Assembly: GCF_030254645.1 (NCBI RefSeq)
Contig: NZ_CP116346.1
Span: 682,001-746,000, forward strand
Length of the DNA stretch: 64,000 nt
Source: Paucibacter sediminis
GTDB taxonomy: Bacteria; Pseudomonadota; Gammaproteobacteria; Burkholderiales; Burkholderiaceae_C
Direction of reading: 5' to 3'
Each line of letters starts with the position of its first letter. Position 1 is the stretch's first letter. The notes under the pieces were generated by a model, which had not been told where the DNA came from, did not search any database, and saw only the letters and a list, made by a program, of their open reading frames with translations. Position numbers and translations under genes: made by a program. Below, one piece after another: positions 25,857-35,286 of the stretch.

Positions 25857-27851
25857 TCAGGCCTCCATGCGCAGCAGTTCGGCACCATCCGTCACCTGAT
25901 CGCCGACGGCGAACAGCAACTCGGCCACCACGCCGTCGCGCGGCGCGTTGATGGTGTGCTCCATCTTCATCGCTTCCATCACCGCCAGCGCCTGTCCCTT
26001 GGCCACCTTGTCACCCGGCTGGGCCAGGAAGGACACCAGCTTGCCGGGCATGGGGGCGGTGAGGCGGCCGCCTTCGCCGCCACCCTCGCCGGCATGGGCA
26101 ATCACGTCCACCTCGGTGACGATGGCCGAGCCCTCGGCCGCGAACACGGCGACGCGCTCGCCCTGGGCATAGGTCTTCACTGTCACGCGCCGCTGTGCCA
26201 GGCCTTCACCCAGCAGCAGTTCATGCGATTCGAGGCCCGCGGAGTTCACCGCGAAAGGCAAAGATTGCCCCTCCACCGTGAGATGCATGCCACCCTGGTG
26301 GTGGCGCGAGAGCAGCACCTCGTGGTGCGTGCCGCCAGCCTCCAAATCAAAGCGGCGTGCCGAGGCGCCGTACATGCGCCAGCCGTCGCGTGCGGTCCAG
26401 GGGTCGGTGCTCTGCAGCGCGGCTTCCTTGGCCAGGGTATGGGCCACCACCGCGGCGGCGCTGATCTGCAGCGGCAGGCCGGGCTGGTCGAACAGCGCGG
26501 CGCGCTCGCGCTCGATCAGGCCGGTGTCCAGATCCGCACCGGCGAAGGAAGCGGTGGCGGCGCAGCGGCGCAGAAAGGCCACATTGGTCTGCAGGCCGAC
26601 GATATGCGTGTCGCGCAGCGCCGCATCCAGGCGCGCCAGAGCCTGGGAGCGGTCCTCGCCCCAGACGATCAGCTTGGCCACCATGGAGTCGTAGTAGGGG
26701 CTGATCTCGTCGCCCTCGCCCACGCCGGCATCGATGCGCACATGGCCGCGCTCGAAGCTCACATGCGCCGGCCAGCGCGCCACGTCCAGGCGGCCGGTGG
26801 CGGGCAGGAAGCCGCCATCGGGGTTCTCGGCACAGATGCGCGCCTCGATGGCGTGCCCATGCATTTGCAGTTCATGCTGCTTGAGCGGCAGCGCTTCGCC
26901 GGACGCCACGCGCAATTGCCACTCCACCAGGTCCTGGCCGGTGATGGCTTCGGTGACCGGATGCTCCACCTGCAGGCGGGTGTTCATTTCCATGAAGTAG
27001 AAACGGCCGTCCTGCTCGGCGATGAACTCCACCGTGCCGGCGCCCACATAGCCCACCGCCTTGGCGGCCGCCACCGCGGCCTCGCCCATCTCGCGGCGGC
27101 GCGCCGCGCTCATGCCGGGGGCCGGGGCCTCTTCCAGCACCTTCTGGTGGCGGCGCTGCACCGAGCAGTCGCGCTCGAACAGGTAGACGCAGCTGCCCTG
27201 GCTGTCGCCAAACACCTGGATCTCGATGTGGCGGGGCTTCTGCACATAGCGCTCGATCAGCACCGCATCGTCGCCAAAGCTGTTGATGGCCTCGCGCTTG
27301 CAGGAGGCCAGCGCGGCGTCAAAGTCGGACGCCTGCAGCACCGCGCGCATGCCCTTGCCGCCGCCGCCAGCGCTGGCCTTGATCAGCACCGGATAGCCGA
27401 TGCGGTCGGCCTCCCGCTTCAGCAGTGCCGGGTCCTGGTCGGCGCCGTGATAGCCGGGCACCAGGGGCACGCCGGCCGCTTCCATCAGGCGTTTGGACTC
27501 GGCCTTCAGGCCCATCGCGCGAATCGCCGAGGACGGCGGGCCGATGAAGACCAGGCCGGCCTTGGCGCAGGCTTCAGCGAACTCCTCGTTCTCGCTCAGA
27601 AAGCCGTAGCCGGGGTGCACGGCCTCGGCGCCGGTGGCCTTGGCCGCCTCGATGATGCGCTGCCATTGCAGGTAGGAATCGCGCGGCGCCGGGCCGCCGA
27701 TCAGCACCGCCTCATCGCAGGCCTGCACATGCTTGGCACGCGCATCGGCCTCGGAATAGACCGCCACGGTCTTGACGCCCAGACGGCGCGCGGTGGCCGC
27801 CACGCGGCAGGCGATTTCGCCGCGGTTGGCAATGAGGATCTTCTTGAACAT
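25857..27851 (-). CDS. mccA: Methylcrotonyl-CoA carboxylase alpha (biotin carboxylase and biotin carrier) subunit
   Basis: A 664-residue protein. The biotin carboxylase N-terminal domain begins MFKKILIANRGEIACRV. The ATP-grasp part has KASAGGGGKGMR, and the carboxylase C-domain has MNTRLQVEHPVTE. The C-terminal biotinyl domain has EAMKMEH, with biotin-accepting Lys629. This fits MccA (LiuD) rather than a stand-alone AccC (about 450 residues). With MccB it carboxylates 3-methylcrotonyl-CoA to 3-methylglutaconyl-CoA. It lies 36 bp after bioB. The adjacency to hmgL, and mccB/liuC at the other end of the operon, supports methylcrotonyl over propionyl or geranyl substrates. Confidence 0.95.
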   Translation of the reverse strand: MFKKILIANRGEIACRVAATARRLGVKTVAVYSEADARAKHVQACDEAVLIGGPAPRDSYLQWQRIIEAAKATGAEAVHPGYGFLSENEEFAEACAKAGLVFIGPPSSAIRAMGLKAESKRLMEAAGVPLVPGYHGADQDPALLKREADRIGYPVLIKASAGGGGKGMRAVLQASDFDAALASCKREAINSFGDDAVLIERYVQKPRHIEIQVFGDSQGSCVYLFERDCSVQRRHQKVLEEAPAPGMSAARRREMGEAAVAAAKAVGYVGAGTVEFIAEQDGRFYFMEMNTRLQVEHPVTEAITGQDLVEWQLRVASGEALPLKQHELQMHGHAIEARICAENPDGGFLPATGRLDVARWPAHVSFERGHVRIDAGVGEGDEISPYYDSMVAKLIVWGEDRSQALARLDAALRDTHIVGLQTNVAFLRRCAATASFAGADLDTGLIERERAALFDQPGLPLQISAAAVVAHTLAKEAALQSTDPWTARDGWRMYGASARRFDLEAGGTHHEVLLSRHHQGGMHLTVEGQSLPFAVNSAGLESHELLLGEGLAQRRVTVKTYAQGERVAVFAAEGSAIVTEVDVIAHAGEGGGEGGRLTAPMPGKLVSFLAQPGDKVAKGQALAVMEAMKMEHTINAPRDGVVAELLFAVGDQVTDGAELLRMEA

Positions 27852-27887
27852 GGCGGAGTCTCCGGGGTCTTCGTTTTTCTTGTCGGT

Positions 27888-28946
27888 TCAGTGCGTAGCG
27901 CAGCCGTGCTCGCTGCAGCCGGCACTGGGCTCGGCGCTCAGCTCGGCCTCGGTGGCGCAATGCATGCCCAGGCGGTCCAGCAGGGCGCGGTCCTTCTCGG
28001 CCTGCGGGTTGCTGGTGGTGAGCAGCTTGTCGCCATAGAACATGCTGTTGGCACCGGCCAGGAAACAGAGCGACTGCAGGCTCTCGGGCATCTCCTCGCG
28101 GCCGGCCGAGAGGCGCACCATGGCGCGCGGCATGATGATGCGGGCCACCGCGATGGTGCGCACGAACTCGAACGGGTCCAGCGCGGCGGTGCCGGCCAGC
28201 GGCGTGCCTTCCACCTGCACCAGGTTGTTGATGGGCACCGACTCGGGATAGGGGTCCAGATTGGCCAGCTGCACCAGCAGGCCGGCACGCTCGCGGCGCG
28301 TCTCGCCCAGGCCGACTATGCCGCCCGAGCAGACCTTCAGGCCGACGTTGCGCACGCGGTCCAGCGTGTCCAGGCGGTCCTGGTAGGTGCGCGTGGTGAT
28401 GATCTGGCCGTAGAACTCGGGCGAGGTGTCGAGGTTGTGGTTGTAATAGTCCAGGCCCGCCTCACGCAATTGCTCGGCCTGGCCATCACCCAGCATGCCG
28501 GCGGTGAGGCAGGTCTCCAGGCCCAGGGCCTTGACCTCGGTGATCATCTCGCCGATCGCTTCCAGATGGCGTTCCTTGGGCGTGCGCCAGGCCGCGCCCA
28601 TGCAGAAGCGCGTGGCGCCATTGGCCTTGGCGGCGCGCGCCGCCTCCATCACCTCCTGCAAGGGCAGCAGCTTCTCGGCCTTCAGGCCGGTATCGAAGTG
28701 CGCCGACTGCGGGCAGTACTTGCAATCCTCTTCGCAGCCGCCGGTCTTGATCGAGAGCAGCGTGGAGAGCTGCACCGCGTTGGCGTCGAAGTTCTCGCGG
28801 TGCACCTGCTGGGCGCGGAACATCAGGTCGTTGAAGGGCAGCTCGAACAGGGCGGCGACCTCGTTGACCGTCCAGGCCTTGCTGTTGCGGCGCTCGGCGT
28901 CGGTGCTGGGAGTGAGGGACTGGACTTGGTTAAACGTCTGTTTCAT
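27888..28946 (-). CDS. bioB: Biotin synthase
   Basis: A 352-residue radical SAM enzyme. The 4Fe-4S ligands are Cys71, Cys75 and Cys78 in [12 protein letters not shown]. The 2Fe-2S and substrate region includes [20 protein letters not shown] and [10 protein letters not shown]. It inserts sulfur into dethiobiotin to make biotin. The ATG at 28946 overlaps the bioD stop (ATGA). The C-terminal tail ends CSEHGCATH, a short Cys/His-rich extension common in BioB. It sits directly upstream of mccA, whose product is biotinylated. Confidence 0.98.
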   Translation of the reverse strand: MKQTFNQVQSLTPSTDAERRNSKAWTVNEVAALFELPFNDLMFRAQQVHRENFDANAVQLSTLLSIKTGGCEEDCKYCPQSAHFDTGLKAEKLLPLQEVMEAARAAKANGATRFCMGAAWRTPKERHLEAIGEMITEVKALGLETCLTAGMLGDGQAEQLREAGLDYYNHNLDTSPEFYGQIITTRTYQDRLDTLDRVRNVGLKVCSGGIVGLGETRRERAGLLVQLANLDPYPESVPINNLVQVEGTPLAGTAALDPFEFVRTIAVARIIMPRAMVRLSAGREEMPESLQSLCFLAGANSMFYGDKLLTTSNPQAEKDRALLDRLGMHCATEAELSAEPSAGCSEHGCATH

Positions 28947-29653
28947 GGGAAGGATTCCAGGGCTTGCAGCAGCGGCGGCTGAGGCAGATGCGCGGCGACT
29001 GCCGCAGGGGAAGGATCGAAGAGCCGGGGCACATGGCCCCAGCAGGGAGCGTTGAAGGGTGCGGCGGACAGCACCGCCGTCAATGCGGCCAGATTGTCCG
29101 CCACATGGGGCATCTCGGTGTCCACGGTATTGGCCACCCAGGCGGCCAACCGCAGGCCGCGCGCGGCAATCGCCTCGGCGGTGAGCAGGGCGTGGTTGAT
29201 GCAACCCAGACGCAGGCCGACCACCAGCACCACCGGCAGCTGCAGATCGGCCGCCAGGTCGGCGGTGTCCCAATGCGGGCTCAGGGGCACGCGGAAGCCG
29301 CCCACGCCCTCGACGATGCACAGCTCGGCGCGCGCGGCGGTGCTGCGCACGGCATGCAGCAGCGGCTCGCGATCAATGGTGCAGTCCTCCAGGCGGGCGG
29401 CGATGTGCGGCGCGCAGGCGGCGCGCAGCTGCAGCGGGCCGACCTCGGCATCGCTGAGCGCCATATTGCTGGCCGCGCGCAGGCGCCGCACGTCCTCGTT
29501 GACCCAGGCGCCGTCGACGAAGTCCTGCCCCGCCGCGATCGGCTTGATGGCGGCCACGCGCAGGCCCAGCTGCGCAAACGCGTGGGTCAGGCCGGCGCTG
29601 ATGCAGGTCTTGCCGATCTCGGTGTCGGTGCCGGTGATGAAGAAGCCTCTCAT
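28943..29653 (-). CDS. bioD: Dethiobiotin synthetase
   Basis: A 236-residue P-loop enzyme with [12 protein letters not shown] at the N-terminus (Walker A-like), KPIAAG, and [11 protein letters not shown]. It closes the ureido ring of 7,8-diaminopelargonic acid with CO2 and ATP. The ATG at 29653 overlaps the bioF stop (ATGA), and its stop overlaps bioB. The upstream in-frame extension overlaps bioF coding and is rejected. Length is normal for the family. Confidence 0.95.
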   Translation of the reverse strand: MRGFFITGTDTEIGKTCISAGLTHAFAQLGLRVAAIKPIAAGQDFVDGAWVNEDVRRLRAASNMALSDAEVGPLQLRAACAPHIAARLEDCTIDREPLLHAVRSTAARAELCIVEGVGGFRVPLSPHWDTADLAADLQLPVVLVVGLRLGCINHALLTAEAIAARGLRLAAWVANTVDTEMPHVADNLAALTAVLSAAPFNAPCWGHVPRLFDPSPAAVAAHLPQPPLLQALESFP

Positions 29654-30879
29654 GCTGCCACCCTGTCCATGTCCGCGGCCGCCGACGCGAGCGCCGCCAG
29701 CAGCTGTTCCACATCGGCCGCACTGTGTGTGGCGCACAGCGTGATGCGCAGCCGCGCCTCGCCCTTGGGCACGGTGGGCGGGCGGATGCCGGGCACGCGC
29801 AGGCCCTCGCGCTCCAGCCTTGCAGCCAGCTGCATCACCTCGGCATTGCCGCCGACGATCAGCGGCTGCACCGGCGTCTCGGAGGCGGCCAGCTTCCAGC
29901 CCAGGCGCGGATGGCGGGCCAGCAAGGCCTCGATGCCCTTGCGCAGCTGGGCTTGCAGGCGCACCAGGTTCTCGCGGCGCTGCACACCGGTTTCGCCCTC
30001 GATCAGATCGAAGCTGGTGAGCAGCGCATGCTCGATCGCGGCCGGCGAGGCGGTGGAGAAGATGAAGTTGCGGGCGGCCTGCAGCAGGTACTCGACCACC
30101 GTCTCATGCGCCACCACGAAGGCGCCGGCCAGGCCCGCGGCCTTGCCCAGCGTGCCCACCAGGATCAGGCGCTGGCTCTTCAGGTCGAAATGCTCCAGCG
30201 AGCCACGGCCCTTGGCGCCCAGCACGCCGAAGCCATGGGCATCGTCGACGATCAGCCAGGCATCGAATTCCTCGGCCAGGGCCAGCAGCTGCGGCAGCGG
30301 CGCGAGGTCGCCATCCATGCTGAAGACGGCATCGCTGACGATCAGCTTGATCTTGGCCTGGCTCGCCGCCAGCAGCGTGCGCAGCTGGCCCACGTCGGCA
30401 TGGCCGAAGCGCGTGACCTTGGCCTTGGCCAGGCGGGTGCCGTCGATCAGCGAGGCATGGTTGAGCGCCTCCGAGAAGATCTCGGTCTGCTCATCGCCCA
30501 GCGCGGTGACCACCGCCAGATTGGCCATATAGCCGGTGCAGAAGCCGATCGCGCGCGCCTGCGGGATGTGCGGCGCGAACCAGTCGGCCAGGGTCTGGGC
30601 GACGCGCTCATGCGCCACCGTGTGGCCGCTGATCAGCGGCGAGGCGCCCGAGCCGCCACCATAGATGCGCGCGCCCTCGGCCAGGGCCTCGGCGATGCGT
30701 GGATGGGCGGCCAGGCCCAGGTAGTCGTTGGAGCAGAACATCAGCAGTTCGCGCGCGATGCCATCAGCGCCACGCACGATCTGGCGCGGCGCGGTGCGGC
30801 TCTCGGCCTGGCGCAGGAAGCGCGTGAGGCTTTGCGCCTCGATGGCCTTGAGCTTGGTGTTCAGGTGTTCAAGCAACAT
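29650..30879 (-). CDS. bioF: 8-Amino-7-oxononanoate synthase
   Basis: A 409-residue PLP-dependent alpha-oxoamine synthase. SNDYLGLAAHP, GSGASPLISG, DDAHGFGVLG and the PLP-lysine motif GTLGKAAG are in family order. It condenses pimeloyl-ACP or pimeloyl-CoA with alanine to form 8-amino-7-oxononanoate. The ATG at 30879 overlaps the end of bioA by 11 bp. It differs from 5-aminolevulinate synthase and Kbl by operon context. Confidence 0.96.
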   Translation of the reverse strand: MLLEHLNTKLKAIEAQSLTRFLRQAESRTAPRQIVRGADGIARELLMFCSNDYLGLAAHPRIAEALAEGARIYGGGSGASPLISGHTVAHERVAQTLADWFAPHIPQARAIGFCTGYMANLAVVTALGDEQTEIFSEALNHASLIDGTRLAKAKVTRFGHADVGQLRTLLAASQAKIKLIVSDAVFSMDGDLAPLPQLLALAEEFDAWLIVDDAHGFGVLGAKGRGSLEHFDLKSQRLILVGTLGKAAGLAGAFVVAHETVVEYLLQAARNFIFSTASPAAIEHALLTSFDLIEGETGVQRRENLVRLQAQLRKGIEALLARHPRLGWKLAASETPVQPLIVGGNAEVMQLAARLEREGLRVPGIRPPTVPKGEARLRITLCATHSAADVEQLLAALASAAADMDRVAA

Positions 30880-32173
30880 CGTCGAGGGTCCGGCGCACGG
30901 CCTCGGCCAGGAAGGCCGCGGTCTGCTGAGCATCAATCAGATAAGGGGGCATCAGGTAGACGGTGGCGCCGATCGGGCGTATCAGCAGCTCATGGGCGCG
31001 CGCCGCCAGATGGAAACGCTCGGCGAACCGTTCGCCGGGCTTCTTCACGTCGAAGGCCAGGATCATGCCGCGCTGGCGAAAGTGCTCGACCCGTGGGTCA
31101 GCCGCCAGCGGCGCGAGGGCCTCGGCCAGCAGGGCGGCCTGCACGCGATTGGCCTCCAGCTGGCCGGCATCGAAGCGGTCCAGCACCGCGTTGGCGGCGG
31201 CGCAGGCCAGGGCATTGCCGGTGTAGGAATGCGAGTGCAGAAAGCCGCGCGTCACATCCTCGGACCAGAAGGCGCGGTAGACCGCATCGGTCGTCAGCAC
31301 CAGCGACAGCGGCAGGGTGCCGGCGGTGATGCCCTTGGAGAGCAGGATGAAGTCGGGCCAGTCGGCGCCCGTTTGTTCCCAGGCAAAGAAGGTGCCCGTG
31401 CGGCCGCATCCCACCGCGATTTCATCCGCGATCAGGTGCACCTCGAACTCGCGCGTCAGTTCACGCAGCGCCTTCAGGTACGAGGGCGCATGCATCACCA
31501 TGCCGGCGGCGCCCTGCACCAGGGGCTCGACGATCACCGCGGCGATATGTTCATGGCGCTCGGCCAGCAGGGCGCGCATCGCGGCCAGGGCCTCGGCCTC
31601 GTTGTCCAGGCGGCTGTCGGGCGAGCTCACGATATGGGCGCGCATCAGCAGCGGGTCGTAGGCATCGCGGAAGATCGCCACATCGGTGACGGCCAGCGCG
31701 CCGATCGTCTCGCCGTGGTAACCGTTCTTCAGGCAGACGAACTCGCGCTTGTCGCCGCGGCCCAGATTGCGCCAGGAATGAAAGCTCTGCTTGAGCGCGA
31801 TCTCCACCGCGCTGGCGCCGTCGCTGCCGAAGAAGCAATGGCCCAGGGCGCCGCCGGTGCGCGCCGAAAGCCGCTCGGCCAGGCGCACCGCCGGTTCATG
31901 CGTGCAGCCCGCCAGCATCACATGCGGCAAGGTGTCGAGCTGCTGCTTGATGGCGGCGTTGATGCCGGCATCGGCGTGGCCGAACAGGTTCACCCACCAG
32001 CTGCTGTTGGCATCGAAATAGCGCCGGCCATCGAAGTCGTGGAGCCACGGCCCCTCGCCCCGCGCGATCGGCAGCGGTGGCACGCTTTCAGCCCGCGCCA
32101 TCTGGGTGCAGGGGTGCCACACCGCATCGAGGCTGCGGCGCTGCAGGGCCTGGGTCGCGCTCATCGTCGTCAT
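30869..32173 (-). CDS. bioA: Adenosylmethionine-8-amino-7-oxononanoate aminotransferase
   Basis: A 434-residue class-III aminotransferase. VWHPCTQM near the N-terminus is typical of BioA, as are YFDANSSWWVNLFGH, FFGSDGASAVEIALK, HGETIGALAVT and the PLP Lys in LLSKGITAG. It makes 7,8-diaminopelargonate using SAM as amino donor. The ATG at 32173 overlaps the liuC stop (ATGA), directly tying biotin synthesis to the leucine-degradation genes. No BioC or BioH is in the window, so pimeloyl formation must be encoded elsewhere. Confidence 0.97.
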   Translation of the reverse strand: MTTMSATQALQRRSLDAVWHPCTQMARAESVPPLPIARGEGPWLHDFDGRRYFDANSSWWVNLFGHADAGINAAIKQQLDTLPHVMLAGCTHEPAVRLAERLSARTGGALGHCFFGSDGASAVEIALKQSFHSWRNLGRGDKREFVCLKNGYHGETIGALAVTDVAIFRDAYDPLLMRAHIVSSPDSRLDNEAEALAAMRALLAERHEHIAAVIVEPLVQGAAGMVMHAPSYLKALRELTREFEVHLIADEIAVGCGRTGTFFAWEQTGADWPDFILLSKGITAGTLPLSLVLTTDAVYRAFWSEDVTRGFLHSHSYTGNALACAAANAVLDRFDAGQLEANRVQAALLAEALAPLAADPRVEHFRQRGMILAFDVKKPGERFAERFHLAARAHELLIRPIGATVYLMPPYLIDAQQTAAFLAEAVRRTLDDVA

Positions 32174-32955
32174 GCCAGCCAGCTGGGCTTGCTCTTGTTC
32201 AGGAAGGACTGCACACCTTCGCGGCCCTCGGCGCTGGCGCGGATGTCGGCAATGCGGCGCGCGGTGTCGTCGCGCAGCGCGGGCGTGATGGCCTGATGGG
32301 CCACGTCCTGCACCAGCTTCTTGCAGGCGCGCACGGCGGCCGGGCCGTTGGCCACCAGGGCCGCCAGCAGGGCATCGACCCGCTCGTCCAGCGTCTCCGG
32401 CGTGGCCAGCTCATGCACCAGGCCCAGGCGCTGCGCCTCGGCGGCGCCGAAGCGCTCGGCGGTGAGGAAGTAGCGGCGCGAGGCCTGCTCACCCAGCGCC
32501 CGCACCACATAGGGGCCGATGGTGGCCGGCAGCAGGCCCAGCTTGGCCTCCGACAGGCAGAAGCCCGCGCCCTCCACCGCCACCACCATGTCGCACACCG
32601 ACACCAGGCCCACGCCGCCGGCATAGACATCGCCCTGCACACGTGCGATCACGGGCACCGGGCAGCTGTAGATGGTCCACAGCATCTCGGCCAGGCGCGA
32701 GGCATCGGCGTGGTTCTCGTCCCAGCTGTAGCCGGCCATGGCCTTCATCCAGTTGAGATCGGCGCCGGCGCAGAAGGCCTTGCCCTCGGCGGCCAGCACG
32801 ATGGCCCGCAGGGTCGGGTCTTGCGCCAGCTCGGCAAAGGCCTGCGTGAGTTCGGCGATCACCGCCTCGTTGAAGGCATTGCGCACCTCGGGGCGGTTCA
32901 GGGTCACGCGGGCCACATGGCCCATGCGTTCAATCTTCAAGCTGCTGGTCGTCAT
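32170..32955 (-). CDS. liuC: Enoyl-CoA hydratase/isomerase, probably methylglutaconyl-CoA hydratase
   Basis: A 261-residue crotonase-fold enzyme. LNRPEVRNAFNEAV at the N-terminus, the oxyanion segment KAFCAGADLNWM, and GDVYAGGVGLVSVCDM and SEAKLGLLPATIGPYV are present. The ADLNWM segment is typical of methylglutaconyl-CoA hydratases (LiuC), which form HMG-CoA. The ATG at 32955 overlaps the stop of the acetyltransferase gene (ATGA). It sits between mccB and the bio genes. Assignment to LiuC rests on both motif and context. Confidence 0.9.
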   Translation of the reverse strand: MTTSSLKIERMGHVARVTLNRPEVRNAFNEAVIAELTQAFAELAQDPTLRAIVLAAEGKAFCAGADLNWMKAMAGYSWDENHADASRLAEMLWTIYSCPVPVIARVQGDVYAGGVGLVSVCDMVVAVEGAGFCLSEAKLGLLPATIGPYVVRALGEQASRRYFLTAERFGAAEAQRLGLVHELATPETLDERVDALLAALVANGPAAVRACKKLVQDVAHQAITPALRDDTARRIADIRASAEGREGVQSFLNKSKPSWLA

Positions 32956-33482
32956 GCGATTTCCTTCGTCCGCAGCGGCTTCACCATCAGCACGCTGGAA
33001 TAGGTCTTGCCGTCCCACTGCACCTCGCCGACCTGCTGGTAGCCGCGCTTGAGATAACGCTGGCGCAGGTGCTGGGCGGGGCCGGCGGTGTCGAGCGCCA
33101 CATGGGCGAAGCCGCGCTCGGTGGCCCAGGCCTCGGCGGCGTCCATCAGGCGCTCGCCCAGGCCCTGGCCCTGGCAATCCGGGTCGACGGCGAACTGCGA
33201 CAGGATGGCGGTGTCCTCGCGCAGATACCAGGGCGTGTTGAGGCACCAGGCATCCTGCTCGGGCCGGTAGGGCCCGCGCACATTCACCGTGCCCAGCAGG
33301 CGGCCCGCGCGCTCCGCCACCAGGCAGCCGCCGGCGGCCACCCGCTTGGCGGTAACGGCCACGCTCTGGTCGGCCGCGGTGAAGTTCCAGCCCTGCGCGG
33401 CCAGGGCCGCATAGGCCTTGTGCAGCAGCGCGGTGAGCGCGTGCAGATCATCGTCGGCACGCAGGGGGCGGATCACGATCAT
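32952..33482 (-). CDS. GNAT family N-acetyltransferase
   Basis: A 176-residue protein with the GNAT acetyl-CoA loop in QFAVDPDCQGQGLGERLM (Q-G-Q-G-L-G) and a C-terminal ALDTAGPAQHLRQRYLKRGY strand-helix. The acceptor is not predictable. It overlaps liuC by ATGA and follows mccB by 31 bp, so it is in the operon. GNAT genes within branched-chain catabolic operons may modify enzymes or drain acetyl-CoA stress, but that is inference. A degenerate copy of the dispersed motif (33483-33498) lies directly before its ATG. Confidence 0.85.
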   Translation of the reverse strand: MIVIRPLRADDDLHALTALLHKAYAALAAQGWNFTAADQSVAVTAKRVAAGGCLVAERAGRLLGTVNVRGPYRPEQDAWCLNTPWYLREDTAILSQFAVDPDCQGQGLGERLMDAAEAWATERGFAHVALDTAGPAQHLRQRYLKRGYQQVGEVQWDGKTYSSVLMVKPLRTKEIA

Positions 33483-33513
33483 GGGGTCGGGTCTTGCCAG
33501 GCCTTGCGGCGGT

Positions 33514-35121
33514 TTACATGCGGAACACGCCGAACTTGGTATCCGGGATCGGCGCGTTGAGCGCGGCCGACAGGCCCAGCGCCAGCACGCGGCGCGTGTC
33601 GGCGGGGTCGATCACGCCGTCGTCCCACAGGCGGGCGCTGGCGTAATAGGGATGGCCCTGGTCTTCGTACTGCTGGCGGATCGGCGCCTTGAAGCTTTCC
33701 TCTTCCTCCGCGCTCCACGAACCGCCCTTGGCCTCGATGCCGTCGCGCTTGACGGTGGCCAGCACGCTGGCGGCCTGCTCGCCACCCATCACCGAGATGC
33801 GCGCGTTCGGCCACATCCACAGGAAGCGCGGGCTGTAGGCACGGCCGCACATGCCGTAATTGCCGGCACCGAAGCTGCCGCCGATGATGACGGTGAACTT
33901 GGGCACCTGGGCGCAGGCCACGGCGGTGACCATCTTGGCGCCGGCGCGGGCAATGCCCTCGTTCTCGTACTTGCGGCCCACCATGAAGCCAGTGATGTTC
34001 TGCAGGAACACCAGCGGGATCTTGCGCTGGCAGCACAGCTCGATGAAGTGCGCGCCCTTGTTGGCGCTCTCGGCGAACAGGATGCCGTTGTTGGCGACGA
34101 TGCCCACCGGCATGCCCTCGATATGGGCGAAGCCGCACACCAGGGTGGCGCCGTAGCGGGCCTTGAATTCATCGAACTCGCTGCCGTCGACGACGCGCGC
34201 GATCACCTCGCGCACATCGAAGGGCTTGCGCGTGTCGGTCGGGATCACGCCATGCAGCTCGGTGGCATCGAACAGCGGCGCACGCGGCGCCTGCATGGCC
34301 ATGCCGATGTTCTTCTGCCAGTTCAGGCGCGCCACCGACTGGCGTGCGATCGCCAGCGCATGGGTGTCGTTATTGGCCAGGTGGTCGGCCACGCCCGAGA
34401 GGCGGGTGTGCACATCGCCGCCGCCCAGGTCTTCGGCGCTCACCACCTCGCCGGTGGCGGCCTTCACCAGCGGCGGGCCGCCCAGGAAGATGGTGCCCTG
34501 GTTCTTCACGATGATGGTCTCGTCGCTCATCGCCGGCACATAGGCGCCGCCCGCCGTGCAGGAGCCCATCACCACGGCGATCTGCGCCAGCCCCTTGGCC
34601 GAGAGATTGGCCTGGTTGTAGAAGATGCGGCCGAAATGGTCGCGGTCCGGGAAGACCTCGTCCTGGTTCGGCAGATTGGCGCCGCCCGAGTCCACCAGAT
34701 AGATGCAGGGCAGATGGTTCTGCTCGGCGATCTCCTGGGCGCGCAGATGCTTTTTCACCGTGATGGGGTAGTAGGTGCCGCCCTTCACCGTGGCGTCGTT
34801 GCACACGATCATGCATTCCACGCCCGAGACGCGGCCGATGCCGGCAACGATGCCGCCGCCGGGCGCGGCGTTGTCATACATATTCAGGCCGGCCAGCGGG
34901 GCCAGTTCCAGAAACGGCGTGCCGGGGTCCAGCAGCATCTCCACCCGGTCGCGCGGCAGCAGCTTGCCGCGTGCGGTGTGCTTGGCACGCGCGGCCTCCC
35001 CACCACCCTGGGCGATCTTTTCAAGCCGCGCGCTGAGGTCGGCGATGAGCGCCCGCATGGCCTCGGCATTGGCCTTGAAATCGGCCGAGCGGGCGTTCAG
35101 TTTGGTGGTCAAAACCGGCAT
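33514..35121 (-). CDS. mccB: Methylcrotonyl-CoA carboxylase beta (carboxyltransferase) subunit
   Basis: A 535-residue carboxyltransferase, exactly the usual MccB size. Key segments are [68 protein letters not shown] and [19 protein letters not shown]. The last is a signature of methylcrotonyl over propionyl enzymes. It transfers the carboxyl group from biotin on MccA to 3-methylcrotonyl-CoA. It is first of the nine-gene operon. The ATG at 35121 has GGAGACACC upstream. A TGAG-N5-CTCA dyad lies 26 bp before the start. Confidence 0.97.
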   Translation of the reverse strand: MPVLTTKLNARSADFKANAEAMRALIADLSARLEKIAQGGGEAARAKHTARGKLLPRDRVEMLLDPGTPFLELAPLAGLNMYDNAAPGGGIVAGIGRVSGVECMIVCNDATVKGGTYYPITVKKHLRAQEIAEQNHLPCIYLVDSGGANLPNQDEVFPDRDHFGRIFYNQANLSAKGLAQIAVVMGSCTAGGAYVPAMSDETIIVKNQGTIFLGGPPLVKAATGEVVSAEDLGGGDVHTRLSGVADHLANNDTHALAIARQSVARLNWQKNIGMAMQAPRAPLFDATELHGVIPTDTRKPFDVREVIARVVDGSEFDEFKARYGATLVCGFAHIEGMPVGIVANNGILFAESANKGAHFIELCCQRKIPLVFLQNITGFMVGRKYENEGIARAGAKMVTAVACAQVPKFTVIIGGSFGAGNYGMCGRAYSPRFLWMWPNARISVMGGEQAASVLATVKRDGIEAKGGSWSAEEEESFKAPIRQQYEDQGHPYYASARLWDDGVIDPADTRRVLALGLSAALNAPIPDTKFGVFRM

Positions 35122-35146
35122 GGTGTCTCCAGCGAGGCGTACAAAC

Positions 35147-35163
35147 TGAGTACGACTCAATTC
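35147..35163. promoter_or_regulatory. Putative TetR operator 1 (mccB side)
   Basis: TGAG-TACGA-CTCA followed by ATTC. It shares the pattern TGAG-N5-CTCAATTC with the site at 35261-35277. It lies in the divergent region between mccB and the TetR gene, close to the mccB start. Confidence 0.65.
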
Positions 35164-35259
35164 ATCTTGTTGCAGCGCCCTGCCCAGGTCGGCAGCGCGC
35201 ACACGAGGCCGCAAGGATAAGCCAGCCGGCGCCCCAAGGCAAGCCGGCTTCACAAAGAC

Positions 35260-35277
35260 TTGAGCTTTACTCAATTC
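35260..35277. promoter_or_regulatory. Putative TetR operator 2 (regulator side)
   Basis: TTGAG-CTTTA-CTCAA is a perfect dyad with 5-bp arms and 5-nt spacer, followed by TTC. The last nine bases (ACTCAATTC) equal those of operator 1, at a distance of 114 bp. It sits immediately before the TetR start at 35287, fitting autoregulation. Confidence 0.7.
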
Positions 35278-35286
35278 CCACGCAGA

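Noticed and set aside
25170..28982. A 1270-codon open frame on the plus strand, antisense to hmgL, mccA and bioB
   Set aside because: Composition is typical of the antisense frame of GC-rich genes (His/Gln/Gly/Ala/Arg-rich, no motifs), and it lies over three well-supported genes.
35260..35286. TTG start for the TetR regulator, nine codons upstream of the chosen ATG
   Set aside because: It would place the operator dyad inside the coding region, and the extra residues lack TetR homology.
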